A stretch of DNA of 64,000 nucleotides, taken from assembly GCA_017542245.1 (NCBI GenBank), contig JAFXXN010000003.1:30643-94642 (forward strand). Reading direction: 5' to 3'. The position numbers and the translations under genes were made by a program. Under the pieces are notes generated by a model, which saw only the letters and a program-made list of their open reading frames with translations, had not been told where the DNA came from and made no database searches. Shown here one piece after another: positions 7,394-16,830 of the stretch. Each line of letters begins with the position of its first letter. The first letter of the stretch is position 1. This stretch comes from Lachnospiraceae bacterium. GTDB taxonomy: Bacteria; Bacillota; Clostridia; Lachnospirales; Lachnospiraceae.

Positions 7394-10042
7394 TTATTTA
7401 TAGTTCTTTATAAAACCATAATATTTCGAGTATTCTTCAAGGTTTGATCTGTAATCCGAATAAAGGACTTTCTCGGCATAGGTAAATATTTTTTTGTAAT
7501 CCTCAACCAGTTTTTCAAAATTTTCCTGGGACTTTCCGAATTCCTGATCAGTGTCTTTTGAGCTTGCGGTGCCTTTATTTTTCTCAAATGAATGTTCTGC
7601 CAGTATCTCTGCCAGTTCCATCGGAAGCGGATTTTCCCGGCGGACTATTCGTTTTCTTTTCAGTTTTCTTACAAAGTCACAGTATCTTCCGTAGACCAGC
7701 GGAGCAAATTGTTCTTTTTTAAGATAACCTGAATATTTCATTTCCTGAAGAATCTTCTTTATAAGAAGGTAAATAATCCATACTAAAATTACAGCTGCGA
7801 TAACAATCCCCAAAGGAACAAGTACAATATTCAGATCAAAATCCGAAGGTTCCGTCACTGCCTGAGTAATATCTCCTGTGATCGAAAGCGATCCTTCTGA
7901 AGTTCCTCCAATCCCTAAATCCACATTCAGAAGTCTCGAGAAAAACCTTCCGATTCCTCCCATAGAAGCTTCGGGAGTTGCTTCAAAACTCGGAGGTGTT
8001 ACTTCATAAGGTACAAAACCTTTTCCTTCAAGATAAACCTCAACCCATGCATGTGCATAATAGTCACTTACTTCAACAGAGACAACCTTTTTCTCCTGAT
8101 TATAAGCATTGTCTTTAGAATACCATTCATCTCCTCCGACATCGAGTTTTACTCCTTCTTCAGTCAGCAATGAAGAAGGAATGCAATATCCTTCGACATA
8201 TCTTGCCGGGATACCCATATGCCTCAATATCATAACTGCTGCCGAAGCAAAATGGGAACAGTACCCTCTTTTCTGCGTCTCTAAAAAATACTGTACAAAA
8301 TCTGCATCGGTAGGTGTTTTCCCCGGTGAAAGGGAATACGGATACTTTTCCAGGAACATGCTTTCAATAGCTGCGCATGCCTTTAGCCTAAAATCATTTA
8401 CCTTTTCTGCGTCACCGGAATTAACAGCAGTCTTATAACTTCTCATATCAAGAGACAGATATTTCTGTTCCTTTAGAAATTCTTCCAGATACCTGTCAAG
8501 TTCATATGGAACTCCGGTACAAAGCTTATTTACATAATCGTTATAAGTAATCCTTGTTCTTTCACTATTATCCGAAGCCTTCTCATTTTCAGAAAAATCC
8601 TCTTCCTCTTCTGCATATTCCGCTATGTTGATCGGAACATACTCAAAATCAGCCGTATAATGAATTATCGGTTCCTTCTTGTTTCCGTCATTTTTCGGAA
8701 TCAACGGCTCTCCACCCTCACTGACATTCTCAGGAAGTGTTATATAAGGTTCCACCTTCATGCCGAAGCTCATATCTACATAGTTTATCTGCATTTTGGC
8801 CAAAGCGTTATCTTCCGACAGTATTTCCCGATAATATGTATCATCCAGATTATCAATTACTTCACTTGTAAGAATTGTAGAATCTTTCCGTCCAGTCCCG
8901 GTATCATATCCGTCAGTTGAACTATAATCCAAGTACTGTCCAAGACTTATGTACCCATGCCATGTCTGTCCGGCATACTCAACGCCCTTAAATCCGCGAA
9001 GATACACTGTTTCAAGACTGTTTGGAACATAATTGACTATCAGATCGGTTTCAAAATCGGGCCGTACAGAGGATACTCCGCCCAAAGCTCCTCTGGATAA
9101 ACCATTCAATGAATCATATCTGTTAAAGAAACCATAAAATCCATTTTGAACAAATATCTTAATACTGTCATCAAATGCGGATTTTGCACTGTTCTCAGAT
9201 GTTTCTCCAAGACCTCTGTTGTAGGTGGGAAGTGAAAAAATACACAGAAACAGGGAGAACACAAACGAAAATCCTATGGCCGTAAGTATCCCTTTATGAC
9301 TTCCGCGCGTTGTATAATATTCTTTTTTAAAGAAACGGTCTTTTATAAAATCCGGAGCATTCTTCCCCGGAATCGTCACCCTGTTAAACGAACCGCGCTG
9401 AAGAAGTCCCGTGGCGATACATCCGGTCATTGCCATCACCACAGAAAGCAAAGGGGGTTTATATCCGATATAGAACGGAATTTCAAGAATTATAAATGAA
9501 ATGGCAAAAGTCTCCGCAAAATTCATGTATCTTGAAATAGTTATGTTATACATGATCACCAAAAAGATCACTATAAAGATCAGCGCAATCGTAATGGTCA
9601 CATTTCTATTGGTATATGTTTCTTCGGATGTTCTGACCATAGACATGTTAAAATGATCGCCGTATGCTTCGCGCACCCTGTTCATTATAGCCTGGAAACC
9701 GCTGTTTGCATATAAATAGTATCTTAAAAGTTCTATAGTAAACAGTATCAGCAAAACAATATATCCGACATAAAACAAACTTCTCTTAACATACAGAAGT
9801 GAAATGAGCGTACTGGCAATAGCTACAGAGAGCAGCACTATCCCTTTATTGTAATTTAACGAAAAAGCATCGCAGAAACCTGTAAGGGTTCCTCCACAGA
9901 CCAGAAAAATGATCAGAGCTTTTGAAAGGCATAGAAACAAAGAGCTTGTTCTGCGGGTTCCATAGACCTCATCTATGGTTATACCTGTATTTTCAAGCTC
10001 GATAAGTCTTTTCTTCTCCTGTCTGGACATTCTTTTTACCAT
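7394..10042 (-). CDS. Large membrane protein with extracytoplasmic transglutaminase-like domain
   Basis: The 882-residue protein has several membrane segments in its first third, an extracytoplasmic region, a transglutaminase-like core (about 590-690), one more membrane helix (about 745-770) and a charged cytoplasmic tail. The core has the catalytic Cys in KRGYCSHFASAAVMILR and the His in YAHAWVEVYL. The third catalytic position appears as Glu (FVPYEVTPP) where many relatives have Asp. With the adjacent DUF58 protein and MoxR ATPase it forms the widespread MoxR-DUF58-transglutaminase trio, whose exact function is unsettled. The start follows the upstream stop by one base and has AGAGGA in place. 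Confidence 0.88.
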   Translation of the reverse strand: MVKRMSRQEKKRLIELENTGITIDEVYGTRRTSSLFLCLSKALIIFLVCGGTLTGFCDAFSLNYNKGIVLLSVAIASTLISLLYVKRSLFYVGYIVLLILFTIELLRYYLYANSGFQAIMNRVREAYGDHFNMSMVRTSEETYTNRNVTITIALIFIVIFLVIMYNITISRYMNFAETFAISFIILEIPFYIGYKPPLLSVVMAMTGCIATGLLQRGSFNRVTIPGKNAPDFIKDRFFKKEYYTTRGSHKGILTAIGFSFVFSLFLCIFSLPTYNRGLGETSENSAKSAFDDSIKIFVQNGFYGFFNRYDSLNGLSRGALGGVSSVRPDFETDLIVNYVPNSLETVYLRGFKGVEYAGQTWHGYISLGQYLDYSSTDGYDTGTGRKDSTILTSEVIDNLDDTYYREILSEDNALAKMQINYVDMSFGMKVEPYITLPENVSEGGEPLIPKNDGNKKEPIIHYTADFEYVPINIAEYAEEEEDFSENEKASDNSERTRITYNDYVNKLCTGVPYELDRYLEEFLKEQKYLSLDMRSYKTAVNSGDAEKVNDFRLKACAAIESMFLEKYPYSLSPGKTPTDADFVQYFLETQKRGYCSHFASAAVMILRHMGIPARYVEGYCIPSSLLTEEGVKLDVGGDEWYSKDNAYNQEKKVVSVEVSDYYAHAWVEVYLEGKGFVPYEVTPPSFEATPEASMGGIGRFFSRLLNVDLGIGGTSEGSLSITGDITQAVTEPSDFDLNIVLVPLGIVIAAVILVWIIYLLIKKILQEMKYSGYLKKEQFAPLVYGRYCDFVRKLKRKRIVRRENPLPMELAEILAEHSFEKNKGTASSKDTDQEFGKSQENFEKLVEDYKKIFTYAEKVLYSDYRSNLEEYSKYYGFIKNYK

Positions 10043-10043
10043 A

Positions 10044-11075
10044 TTATCCTCTTATTTCCAGATTATCCTCGAACAGTCTGACCTTATCGCCGTATACCGT
10101 AAGTACCAGCGAAGATTTCTGATGTGAAGCATAATATGCTTCCCTTGCGCTTTCACTCTTCTCATAAAGCGGCAAAAAATATAAATTCCGATAACATTCA
10201 AAAAGTGTTTCTTCATTATCTATCATAAAATAATCAAAGGAGCATATCTTATCGTTATACAGGCAAATCTCAAATCTTTCACCTGCTTTGGCAAGCTCTC
10301 TTGAAACAGCATCCAATGTCTTTACCGTCTCGCCTATAAGCGTTTTTTCCAGTTCCGGTACGATAACCAGCGACATTACGGAAGTACGTTCCATTTCCTT
10401 AACTGCCAGTTCTTCCATTTTTGCACTGAGCTTCCAATGTATCCGCGCAAGTCTGTCACCGGGGCGGTATTCCCTTATTTCCTTGATATCTGAAGAAAGA
10501 TTTCCTTTAAGATCCGGTTCTGAGTACTCATCATACCCCTCAGAATAAGGTGTTTCAGGAACCTGCATACTCTCGGAATCTGAAGGAAAAACAGGTACCT
10601 GTACTGCAAATTCAGCCGGAAATCTGTAACTTACCATACCGAGAAAACCGGTAATTTCAAGTTTCTCCCCCTCAAAAACAACCATACCTATTTTTGAGGT
10701 TGCCACATCCATATTTACTCTGTCTTTTCTTTTGGGGAACATGTTAAAATTCATAAATCTTTTTCCGTTATTTTCAAAAAAACGGTTTGAAAGAATAAAT
10801 CTTAATGAACATTTTAAAAACGGAAAATATGTGGGATTGTCATATTCCAAATAAAAAACGATATTATTACCTTTATCGGCAGATCCAACATTGGTTCCGC
10901 CCGTAACCTTCACTTTCTTTACATTTATCATGAATAAAGGAATAAGTCCTGCCGGAAGAATGACATAAGGAAAAAGCAGAAACACAAGATAGTTCTGCTT
11001 GAAAACCAATATAAAAAATATGATCACAAAAAATATCAAAATATATTTTATAATAGACCAAATATGTATCTTCAT
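10044..11075 (-). CDS. DUF58 domain protein
   Basis: The 343-residue protein has two N-terminal membrane helices and then a DUF58 domain with its hallmark REYRPGDRLARIHWKLSAK (around residues 195-215). DUF58 proteins have a von Willebrand A-like fold and occur as partners of MoxR AAA ATPases. The gene lies between the MoxR and transglutaminase genes, with a 28-bp gap upstream and a one-base gap downstream, consistent with joint translation. Known association of the three families is established; the specific target is not known. Confidence 0.9.
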   Translation of the reverse strand: MKIHIWSIIKYILIFFVIIFFILVFKQNYLVFLLFPYVILPAGLIPLFMINVKKVKVTGGTNVGSADKGNNIVFYLEYDNPTYFPFLKCSLRFILSNRFFENNGKRFMNFNMFPKRKDRVNMDVATSKIGMVVFEGEKLEITGFLGMVSYRFPAEFAVQVPVFPSDSESMQVPETPYSEGYDEYSEPDLKGNLSSDIKEIREYRPGDRLARIHWKLSAKMEELAVKEMERTSVMSLVIVPELEKTLIGETVKTLDAVSRELAKAGERFEICLYNDKICSFDYFMIDNEETLFECYRNLYFLPLYEKSESAREAYYASHQKSSLVLTVYGDKVRLFEDNLEIRG

Positions 11076-11103
11076 TCAAAACTCCGAAATTTCAACGCTG
11101 TTA

Positions 11104-12027
11104 TCACCCCGGAAGCCTTACAGACCCAAATGAATTTGACAAAGCCATTTCAGGAGAGTATCCGGTAGCTTTTGCCTTTGTAGACAATACAACCCTGTGA
11201 TTAGCAATACTATAATAAACAGCTTTGATATCTTCAGGAACTACATAATTTCTGTCCGAAATAAAAGCATAAGCCTTTGCCATTTTAAGAAGAGCTATGC
11301 TTGCACGCGGACTAAGTCCAAGTGAATAAAGATCATTGTTTCTGGTAACCTCTGTCAGCTGTACTATATAGTTCAAAAGCGGATCTGCAACACTGACAGC
11401 TTCCACACGTTCCTGAAGTTCAAGAATTTCATCCTTTTTAAGACAAGGGTTCAAGCTCTCAACTATTTCATGAGAGTCTCCTCTAAGTATATCTATAGCA
11501 CTTTCATGATCCGGGTATCCCATGGTAAGCCTTATCATAAATCTGTCCAGCTGTGATTCCGGAAGTTTCTGAGTTCCGGAAGCTCCTATAGGGTTCTGGG
11601 TAGCAATTACAAAAAACGGTTTCGGAAGGTTATGGGTAACGCCGTCAACAGTACATTTCTGTTCTTCCATAACCTCTAAAAGTGCAGACTGTGTTTTCGG
11701 TGAAGTACGGTTAATCTCGTCTGCAAGAAACAGATTTGTAAATACCGCTCCCTCTCTGAACATAAACTCCCCCGTATTCTTGTCATACATTGTAAATCCG
11801 GCAAGATCTGAAGGAAGAACATCAGGCGTAAACTGAATCCTCTTATAATCAAGTGACAGAACTTTTGCCAGCGCCGTAACCAGTGTCGTCTTTCCTACAC
11901 CGGGTATATCCTCCAGAAGAACATGTCCTTTTGCCAGTATTGCACACAATACCATATCTATAACTTCATCCTTGCCGTGAATAACAAGTTTTATAGATCC
12001 CTTTACCCTGTCAATAAGTTCTGACAT
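11104..12027 (-). CDS. MoxR-family AAA+ ATPase
   Basis: The 307-residue protein carries Walker A LLEDIPGVGKTTL near residue 40 and Walker B FLADEINRTSPKTQSALLE near residue 100, plus ATQNPIGASGTQKLPESQLD (sensor I region) typical of MoxR. MoxR ATPases act as chaperones that mature or activate partner proteins. The start chosen is the ATG at 12025-12027 (MSELIDRV), which has GGAGG six bases before it; a start seven codons further upstream lacks a good site. It is encoded with DUF58 and transglutaminase partners. Confidence 0.93.
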   Translation of the reverse strand: MSELIDRVKGSIKLVIHGKDEVIDMVLCAILAKGHVLLEDIPGVGKTTLVTALAKVLSLDYKRIQFTPDVLPSDLAGFTMYDKNTGEFMFREGAVFTNLFLADEINRTSPKTQSALLEVMEEQKCTVDGVTHNLPKPFFVIATQNPIGASGTQKLPESQLDRFMIRLTMGYPDHESAIDILRGDSHEIVESLNPCLKKDEILELQERVEAVSVADPLLNYIVQLTEVTRNNDLYSLGLSPRASIALLKMAKAYAFISDRNYVVPEDIKAVYYSIANHRVVLSTKAKATGYSPEMALSNSFGSVRLPG

Positions 12028-12055
12028 TTTAACCTCCGTATAATACATTCATATA

Positions 12056-12697
12056 TCAAAAAATATCCTTCTTATCTCTATCGAAAATAAGTCTTCCTGT
12101 AAGAATCCCGACAGTATGCAAAAACTCTTTGGCCATTGTTAATATATCGCTCGGCTCCGTATATTTTTCATAATCGGCAGAATCTATTCTTTTAACATAT
12201 CCCTCTTTGACCGGATAACCTTCAAGAAGTTTTTCTATACCAGGAATATCGTATTTATAAAACGGTTTTTCAAGTTTAACTCCCGCCATTTCTATAACTT
12301 TAGCGGTAAAATCCATACAGTTATGGGCTTTATAAATCCTTAGTCCATGTAAAATCGGAGTCGTCAGCATAGCAAAAAGATTAAATATCTGCTCACTGTC
12401 GTTCTCACATTCAGAAATAAACTGTTCAATCTCCCGATATTGTTCTTCTGTTACCGGAAGGGCAAATATCTTGGCATAAAACTTTTGATATTCTTCAAAA
12501 GCATAATAATCCCGATACTCTCTCATAAATCCGGCCTTAAAGGGATGATGGTGCTGTTTACGGGAATAGGATACAAATTCTGTCAAAGATTTATCCATAC
12601 TGACAGCTATATGTTCATATCTGTACCCGGTAAACTTTTTGAGTATCTTACCGAGTCCCGTATATGATTCTATGAGAACGATATATACATATTTCAT
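12056..12697 (-). CDS. Putative permuted NlpC/P60-like (papain-fold) hydrolase
   Basis: The 213-residue protein has an early His in YEHIAVSMDKSLTEFVSY and a later Cys in KAHNCMDFTAKVIEM (about residue 126). This His-then-Cys order is that of circularly permuted papain-like enzymes of the YiiX/YebB sort, which act on peptides, amides or lipid-linked substrates. No signal peptide is obvious. It lies 11 bp after the radical SAM gene and 28 bp before moxR, with a good AAGGAG site. The family call is by motif order only and the substrate is unknown. Confidence 0.6.
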   Translation of the reverse strand: MKYVYIVLIESYTGLGKILKKFTGYRYEHIAVSMDKSLTEFVSYSRKQHHHPFKAGFMREYRDYYAFEEYQKFYAKIFALPVTEEQYREIEQFISECENDSEQIFNLFAMLTTPILHGLRIYKAHNCMDFTAKVIEMAGVKLEKPFYKYDIPGIEKLLEGYPVKEGYVKRIDSADYEKYTEPSDILTMAKEFLHTVGILTGRLIFDRDKKDIF

Positions 12698-12708
12698 AAA
12701 TACTCTCC

Positions 12709-14091
12709 TTATCCGCCAAACCTGAATAGATTCTTTACAAATGACATGATAAACGCTTTGTAATCCATAAAATCATATATTCCCTGTCTCTTTGCCCGAA
12801 GAAACAGCTTTATCAGTAACAGATGATAATAAAAATAATATTTCTTAACGCTCAGATGGGTAGGCTTAGCAACAACATGCAGGTAATCCCATTCCGAAGG
12901 ATCTTCCGTTACCAGTCTGTCCCTGTACTCCTCAAAATTTTCCAGACACATTTCAGGAGTATATATAGAAACAGCCACGTGTTTTAACTTAAAGTGCTTT
13001 ATCCACCGATACAGATTCTTAAAATCTTTCTTCTTAAAATCAAGGTCTGTTATAAACATACCCATCATATGAATCCCACTGTCATGAAGTATCTTGATTG
13101 CACGGCCGTTAGTGTTTACGCCGCTGCGTTTATTGGTATCCGAAAGTCTCCTGTTTTCAATATATTCCAGCCCTGTAAGAATATAATAAAATCCTATTTC
13201 CGCAAGTTCTTTAATAATATCCGGATGTTTTACTATAAAATCAGCACGTCCGAAACATACAAATTTCTTCCTGATATTCTTTGCTTTTATCAGAGAAACA
13301 AACTTTTCAAGCCTTTCCGTTCCTACAAGAAAATCATCATCAATTATATAAATATTCTCACAGTCTATTGATTCAATCTCATCAACTACATCTGCAATAT
13401 CCCTTGAAGTATATTTGCCGCAGTTCAGCCTGTTACGATAGCAGAACGAGCACGAATAGGGACAGCAAAATGCTGTTCTTATAATCGCACATGGGCGAAG
13501 TTCAAGATAACAGTATCTTGCTCCGTATTTATAAAAATTTGAGCGATCGGCTCTAGGCATTTTTTTTATATCAAAAGGAAGAGATGGTGAAACCTTTCCG
13601 TGCCAGTATTCTTCTCCGTTTATGGTCTCCGGATTGCTGCCGTTGCCGGGAATATAGCCCGGAACACTGCTCCCCCAGCTATCAGTATTTCCTTCTATAA
13701 TATCATACACCGCCTTGGGATCAAAAGTAGTAACAACATAATCCACATCATCTGTAAAAAACCTGTGCGGGCAGCACTGGGCGTGAATTCCACCGACTAT
13801 TGTAACCACTTCTTTCACGGAACTTTTATTTCCGGATTTACATACCCCGCAGTATTCTTTAATAAAATTTTCCTGCCTGGTTCTTCCGCAAAAATATACA
13901 TAATCCGGATTTTCTCTTCTGAATATCCCCCAAAAGTTCTTATCCATCTGTCCGTCCCAGATTACAGTTTCTATCCCCTTATCTAAAAGATATGCCGAAA
14001 GACATTCAAGCTCATAAGGTTCATCATCAATTATACCGGCATAATCATACTTTGATCTTGATGTTTCCGGATTTGCAAGTAAAATCTTCAT
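12709..14091 (-). CDS. B12-binding-domain radical SAM protein
   Basis: The 460-residue protein starts like cobalamin-binding radical SAM enzymes (MKILLANPETSRSKYD, then a Rossmann-like region to about 150). The 4Fe-4S motif is CxxxCxxC within CCPYSCSFCYRNR near residue 210. Such enzymes perform methylations or other radical modifications of natural products, lipids or peptides. It is the first gene of the MoxR-DUF58-transglutaminase operon, which is unusual company. No precursor peptide gene is evident. The AAGGGG site and the promoter at 14183-14211 support the start. Confidence 0.85.
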   Translation of the reverse strand: MKILLANPETSRSKYDYAGIIDDEPYELECLSAYLLDKGIETVIWDGQMDKNFWGIFRRENPDYVYFCGRTRQENFIKEYCGVCKSGNKSSVKEVVTIVGGIHAQCCPHRFFTDDVDYVVTTFDPKAVYDIIEGNTDSWGSSVPGYIPGNGSNPETINGEEYWHGKVSPSLPFDIKKMPRADRSNFYKYGARYCYLELRPCAIIRTAFCCPYSCSFCYRNRLNCGKYTSRDIADVVDEIESIDCENIYIIDDDFLVGTERLEKFVSLIKAKNIRKKFVCFGRADFIVKHPDIIKELAEIGFYYILTGLEYIENRRLSDTNKRSGVNTNGRAIKILHDSGIHMMGMFITDLDFKKKDFKNLYRWIKHFKLKHVAVSIYTPEMCLENFEEYRDRLVTEDPSEWDYLHVVAKPTHLSVKKYYFYYHLLLIKLFLRAKRQGIYDFMDYKAFIMSFVKNLFRFGG

Positions 14092-14182
14092 ATTCTTTTA
14101 TCCCCTTAATGCGATAGCATAGTGCTATAAACCTAAAGGACTTTTATATATCCCCTTCTCCAAATGCTTTATCTCTTTAGAG

Positions 14183-14211
14183 ACTATACCACATTCTGCA
14201 GTTTTTGTCAA
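14183..14211 (-). promoter_or_regulatory. Consensus sigma-A promoter for the radical SAM-MoxR operon
   Basis: On the minus strand a perfect TTGACA (14206-14211), a 17-bp spacer and TATAGT (14183-14188). Transcription should start near 14176, leaving an 85-nt leader that includes a small hairpin (ATAGCA-CTA-TGCTAT) before the ribosome site. Confidence 0.8.
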
Positions 14212-14233
14212 AAAAAGAGGCAGAATAGTAACT

Positions 14234-14300
14234 ACGCCCGAAACGAAGAACTCCCCCACCTTACTACACTAAGAGGTGGGGGATATCTTCAATTATGTTA
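14234..14300 (-). repeat. Hairpin repeat R3, intact copy, 3' of pnp
   Basis: CCCCCACCT (14252-14260) pairs perfectly with AGGTGGGGG (14274-14282). The flanks read GAAACGAAGA on one side and GATATCTTC on the other. It abuts the pnp stop codon, so it could end or protect the pnp transcript. A second copy, split by the IS element, is at 56666-56697 plus 58427-58463. Confidence 0.7.
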
Positions 14301-14302
14301 TA

Positions 14303-16387
14303 TCATTTTACGTCTTTAATCGAGAAGCTGATTCTTCCCATCTTGTCCTTGCCAAGGCACACACACTTAACCTTGTCGCCTAAGGTCAGGACATCTTCTA
14401 CATGGTTGATTCTCTCCTTAGCGATCTTGGAGATGTGTACCATGCCTTCCTTGCCGGGTGCAAACTCAATAAATGCACCGAATTCCTTTATAGAAACTAC
14501 TTTACCTTCGTAGATCTTGCCCTCTTCGAATTCCTCAACTATGATATTGATGAGGCGGATAGCTTCCTGCATCTGAGCGGGATCAGTACCGCATACCGAT
14601 ACAACACCGTCATCGGTAATATCAATCTTAACACCTGTAGCATCGATGATCGCATTGATTGTCTTACCGCGCTGTCCGACAACATCACCGATCTTCTGAG
14701 GATCGATCTGGATCTGAACAATCTTAGGAGCGTAAGGACTAACCTCAGGACGAGGCTCAGCAATAGCTTTCTTCATGCAGTTGTCCATAATGAAGAGCCT
14801 TGCTTCACGGCAGCGAGCGATAGCACCCTCTACAATAGGACGGGTAAGTCCGTGGATCTTGATATCCATCTGGATGGCAGTGATACCTTCTGTAGTACCT
14901 GTTACCTTGAAGTCCATATCTCCGAAGAAGTCCTCTAAGCCCTGGATATCGGTAAGGAGTACGAAATCATCATCTGTCTCGCCTGTAACCAGACCGCAGC
15001 TGATACCTGCTACCATACGCTTGATAGGAACACCTGCTGCCATAAGTGACATACATGATGCACAGGTAGAAGCCATGGATGTTGATCCGTTTGACTCAAA
15101 TGTCTCCGATACGCAGCGTATTGCGTAAGGGAATTCTTCCTCGCTGGGAAGTACGGGGATAAGTGCACGCTCTGCAAGTGCTCCGTGACCGATTTCACGA
15201 CGTCCGGGACCACGGCTTACCTTGGTCTCGCCTACTGAGTATGCAGGGAAATTATAATGATGCATATAACGCTTGCTTACTTCGTTCTCATCAAGACCGT
15301 CAAGCTTCTGCATTTCTGAAAGAGGTGCAAGTGTACATACATCACAGATCTGTGTCTGTCCACGGGTGAACATTGATGAACCGTGTACTCTGGGGATGAT
15401 GTCAACTTCAGCTGCCAAAGGTCTTATCTGAGTGATCTCACGGCCGTCAGGACGCTTGTGATCCTTTAAGATCATCTTTCTAACGGTCTTCTTCTCATAC
15501 TGGTAAATAGCCTCGCCAAGGATTGCAAGCCACTCCTCGTTGTCTGCAAAAGCTTCTGTTAACTTATCTGTGATAGCTGAGATATTTGCCTCACGCTTCT
15601 GCTTTTCGTCTGTAAATACTGCCTCTTCCATTTCCTCGGGAGGAACGATCTGCTTGATGGCATCGAAGAGTTCTGTGGGGATAGCACAGCTGGTATACTC
15701 ATGCTTGGGCTTTCCTACTTCTCTTACAATGTCGTTAATAAATGCGATGATGGTCTGGTTTACATTATGTGCCTTGTAGATGGCCTCGATCATCTTCTCC
15801 TCAGGGATCTCGTTAGCACCTGCTTCGATCATGATAACCTTTTCTGCTGTTGAAGCAACTGTAAGGTTAAGGTCGCCGCTCTTCCACTGCTCCTGTGAAG
15901 GGTTGATGATAAATTCGCCGTCGATCATGCCTACCTGAGTCATAGCACAGGGGCCGTCGAAGGGGATATCGGAAATAGCGGTTGCGATAGCTGAACCAAG
16001 CATACCTACAAGCTCGGGACGGCAAGCGGGATCAACTGCCATTACCATGTTGTTAAGGGTTACGTCGTTACGATAGTCCTTAGGGAATAAAGGTCTCATA
16101 GGACGGTCGATAACACGTGATGTAAGGATTGCGTTCTCACTGGGCTTTCCTTCACGCTTTGTGAAGCCGCCGGGGATCTTTCCTACTGCGTAGAGCTTCT
16201 CCTCGAATTCAACGCTCAAGGGGAAGAAATCGATACCGTCTCTGGGCTTCTCTGATGCCGTAGCTGTAGAAAGAACCGTGGTATCACCGTAACGCATAAA
16301 TGCAGCGCCGTTTGCCTGGGCTGCTACTCTGCCGACATCAACACTGAGTGTACGTCCGGCGAGTTCCATTGAAAATGTCTTGTACAT
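14303..16387 (-). CDS. pnp: Polyribonucleotide nucleotidyltransferase (PNPase)
   Basis: The 694-residue protein has full PNPase architecture: two RNase PH domains (first about 1-220, second about 310-540, with the conserved RPDGREITQIRPL and GHGALAERALIPVLP), a KH domain (about 550-615, VVGQRGKTINAIIDATGVKI) and an S1 domain (about 620-690, GKVVSIKEFGAFIEFAPGKEG). It degrades RNA 3' to 5' using phosphate. A GGAGG site precedes the start. The usual upstream neighbour rpsO is not next to it; instead there is a strongly folded RNA-like sequence. Its codon choice is more biased than in neighbouring genes, as expected for a highly expressed gene. Confidence 0.98.
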   Translation of the reverse strand: MYKTFSMELAGRTLSVDVGRVAAQANGAAFMRYGDTTVLSTATASEKPRDGIDFFPLSVEFEEKLYAVGKIPGGFTKREGKPSENAILTSRVIDRPMRPLFPKDYRNDVTLNNMVMAVDPACRPELVGMLGSAIATAISDIPFDGPCAMTQVGMIDGEFIINPSQEQWKSGDLNLTVASTAEKVIMIEAGANEIPEEKMIEAIYKAHNVNQTIIAFINDIVREVGKPKHEYTSCAIPTELFDAIKQIVPPEEMEEAVFTDEKQKREANISAITDKLTEAFADNEEWLAILGEAIYQYEKKTVRKMILKDHKRPDGREITQIRPLAAEVDIIPRVHGSSMFTRGQTQICDVCTLAPLSEMQKLDGLDENEVSKRYMHHYNFPAYSVGETKVSRGPGRREIGHGALAERALIPVLPSEEEFPYAIRCVSETFESNGSTSMASTCASCMSLMAAGVPIKRMVAGISCGLVTGETDDDFVLLTDIQGLEDFFGDMDFKVTGTTEGITAIQMDIKIHGLTRPIVEGAIARCREARLFIMDNCMKKAIAEPRPEVSPYAPKIVQIQIDPQKIGDVVGQRGKTINAIIDATGVKIDITDDGVVSVCGTDPAQMQEAIRLINIIVEEFEEGKIYEGKVVSIKEFGAFIEFAPGKEGMVHISKIAKERINHVEDVLTLGDKVKCVCLGKDKMGRISFSIKDVK

Positions 16388-16486
16388 TTCGTACCTCCGT
16401 TTTTTATAGCCTTATCTGTTTTTCGACCCGCGTTATATTAAACTGCTATCATCAAAAACAGTCCTAAGGCAGTTGATAGTTTCCGG

Positions 16487-16660
16487 GGGGCTCCGAAACA
16501 ACTGAAGGAAACTCTCGATACCAACTTTCATACAATGCGCCATATATTTCCATAAGATAACACCTCAGCAGTCGCTGCGCAACAGCTTCTCTCCAAGAAG
16601 AAGCCTTAGCTTCATCTGTAACACCCAGAATTCCCTTCAGTAGTCTCGGATAAAGCCCCA
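16487..16660 (-). ncRNA. Candidate structured RNA (174 nt) upstream of pnp
   Basis: On the minus strand the ends pair in three stacked helices: GGGGCT with AGCCCC (16654-16659 / 16487-16492), CCGAGAC with GTTTCGG (16643-16649 / 16493-16499, one G-U), and a 15-bp helix (16627-16641 / 16501-16515, only G-U exceptions). Inside are hairpins GAAGC-TAAG-GCTTC and AGC-T-GTTGC-GCA-GCGAC-T-GCT. An extended -10 promoter (TGCTATAAT) sits where transcription would begin at the first helix. It may be a free small RNA of 6S-like shape, or a pnp leader that RNase III and PNPase act on. I could not match it to a family by eye. Confidence 0.55.
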
Positions 16661-16669
16661 CAAATTTAT

Positions 16670-16677
16670 ATTATAGC
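16670..16677 (-). promoter_or_regulatory. Extended -10 promoter for the structured RNA / pnp
   Basis: The minus strand reads TGCTATAAT with TATAAT at 16670-16675. The -35 region at about 16693-16698 is weak (TAGCAT), compatible with an extended -10 promoter. Start would fall at about 16660-16664. Confidence 0.55.
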
Positions 16678-16766
16678 ACAGTGTAGAAAGAAATGCTATA
16701 CTTTTTTTATTTTTATTTTCGTCAGCTCTTATCCGATCTCCTTTTTTTTAGCAAAAAGTTAAAAAA

Positions 16767-16830
16767 TTCCATTTTATCCCTTCCATTTCGAGAAAAAATG
16801 AAAAAACCACTTCCATTTTTTCTTGAAATG
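16767..16830. repeat. 17-bp inverted repeat and TTCCATTT direct repeats upstream of degV
   Basis: CATTTCGAGAAAAAATG (16784-16800) and CATTTTTTCTTGAAATG (16814-16830) are inverted copies with one mismatch. TTCCATTT also occurs three times in direct orientation (about 16767, 16781, 16811). The block lies just upstream of a TATAAT (about 16834-16839), so it may be an operator; AT-richness limits confidence. Confidence 0.45.

Noticed and set aside
16464-16661. 65-codon open frame on the minus strand upstream of pnp
   Set aside because: It coincides almost exactly with a sequence whose two ends pair through 28 base pairs, has no ribosome site, and its composition (Arg, Trp, Leu mixed without pattern) does not look like a protein. 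A structured RNA explains it better.
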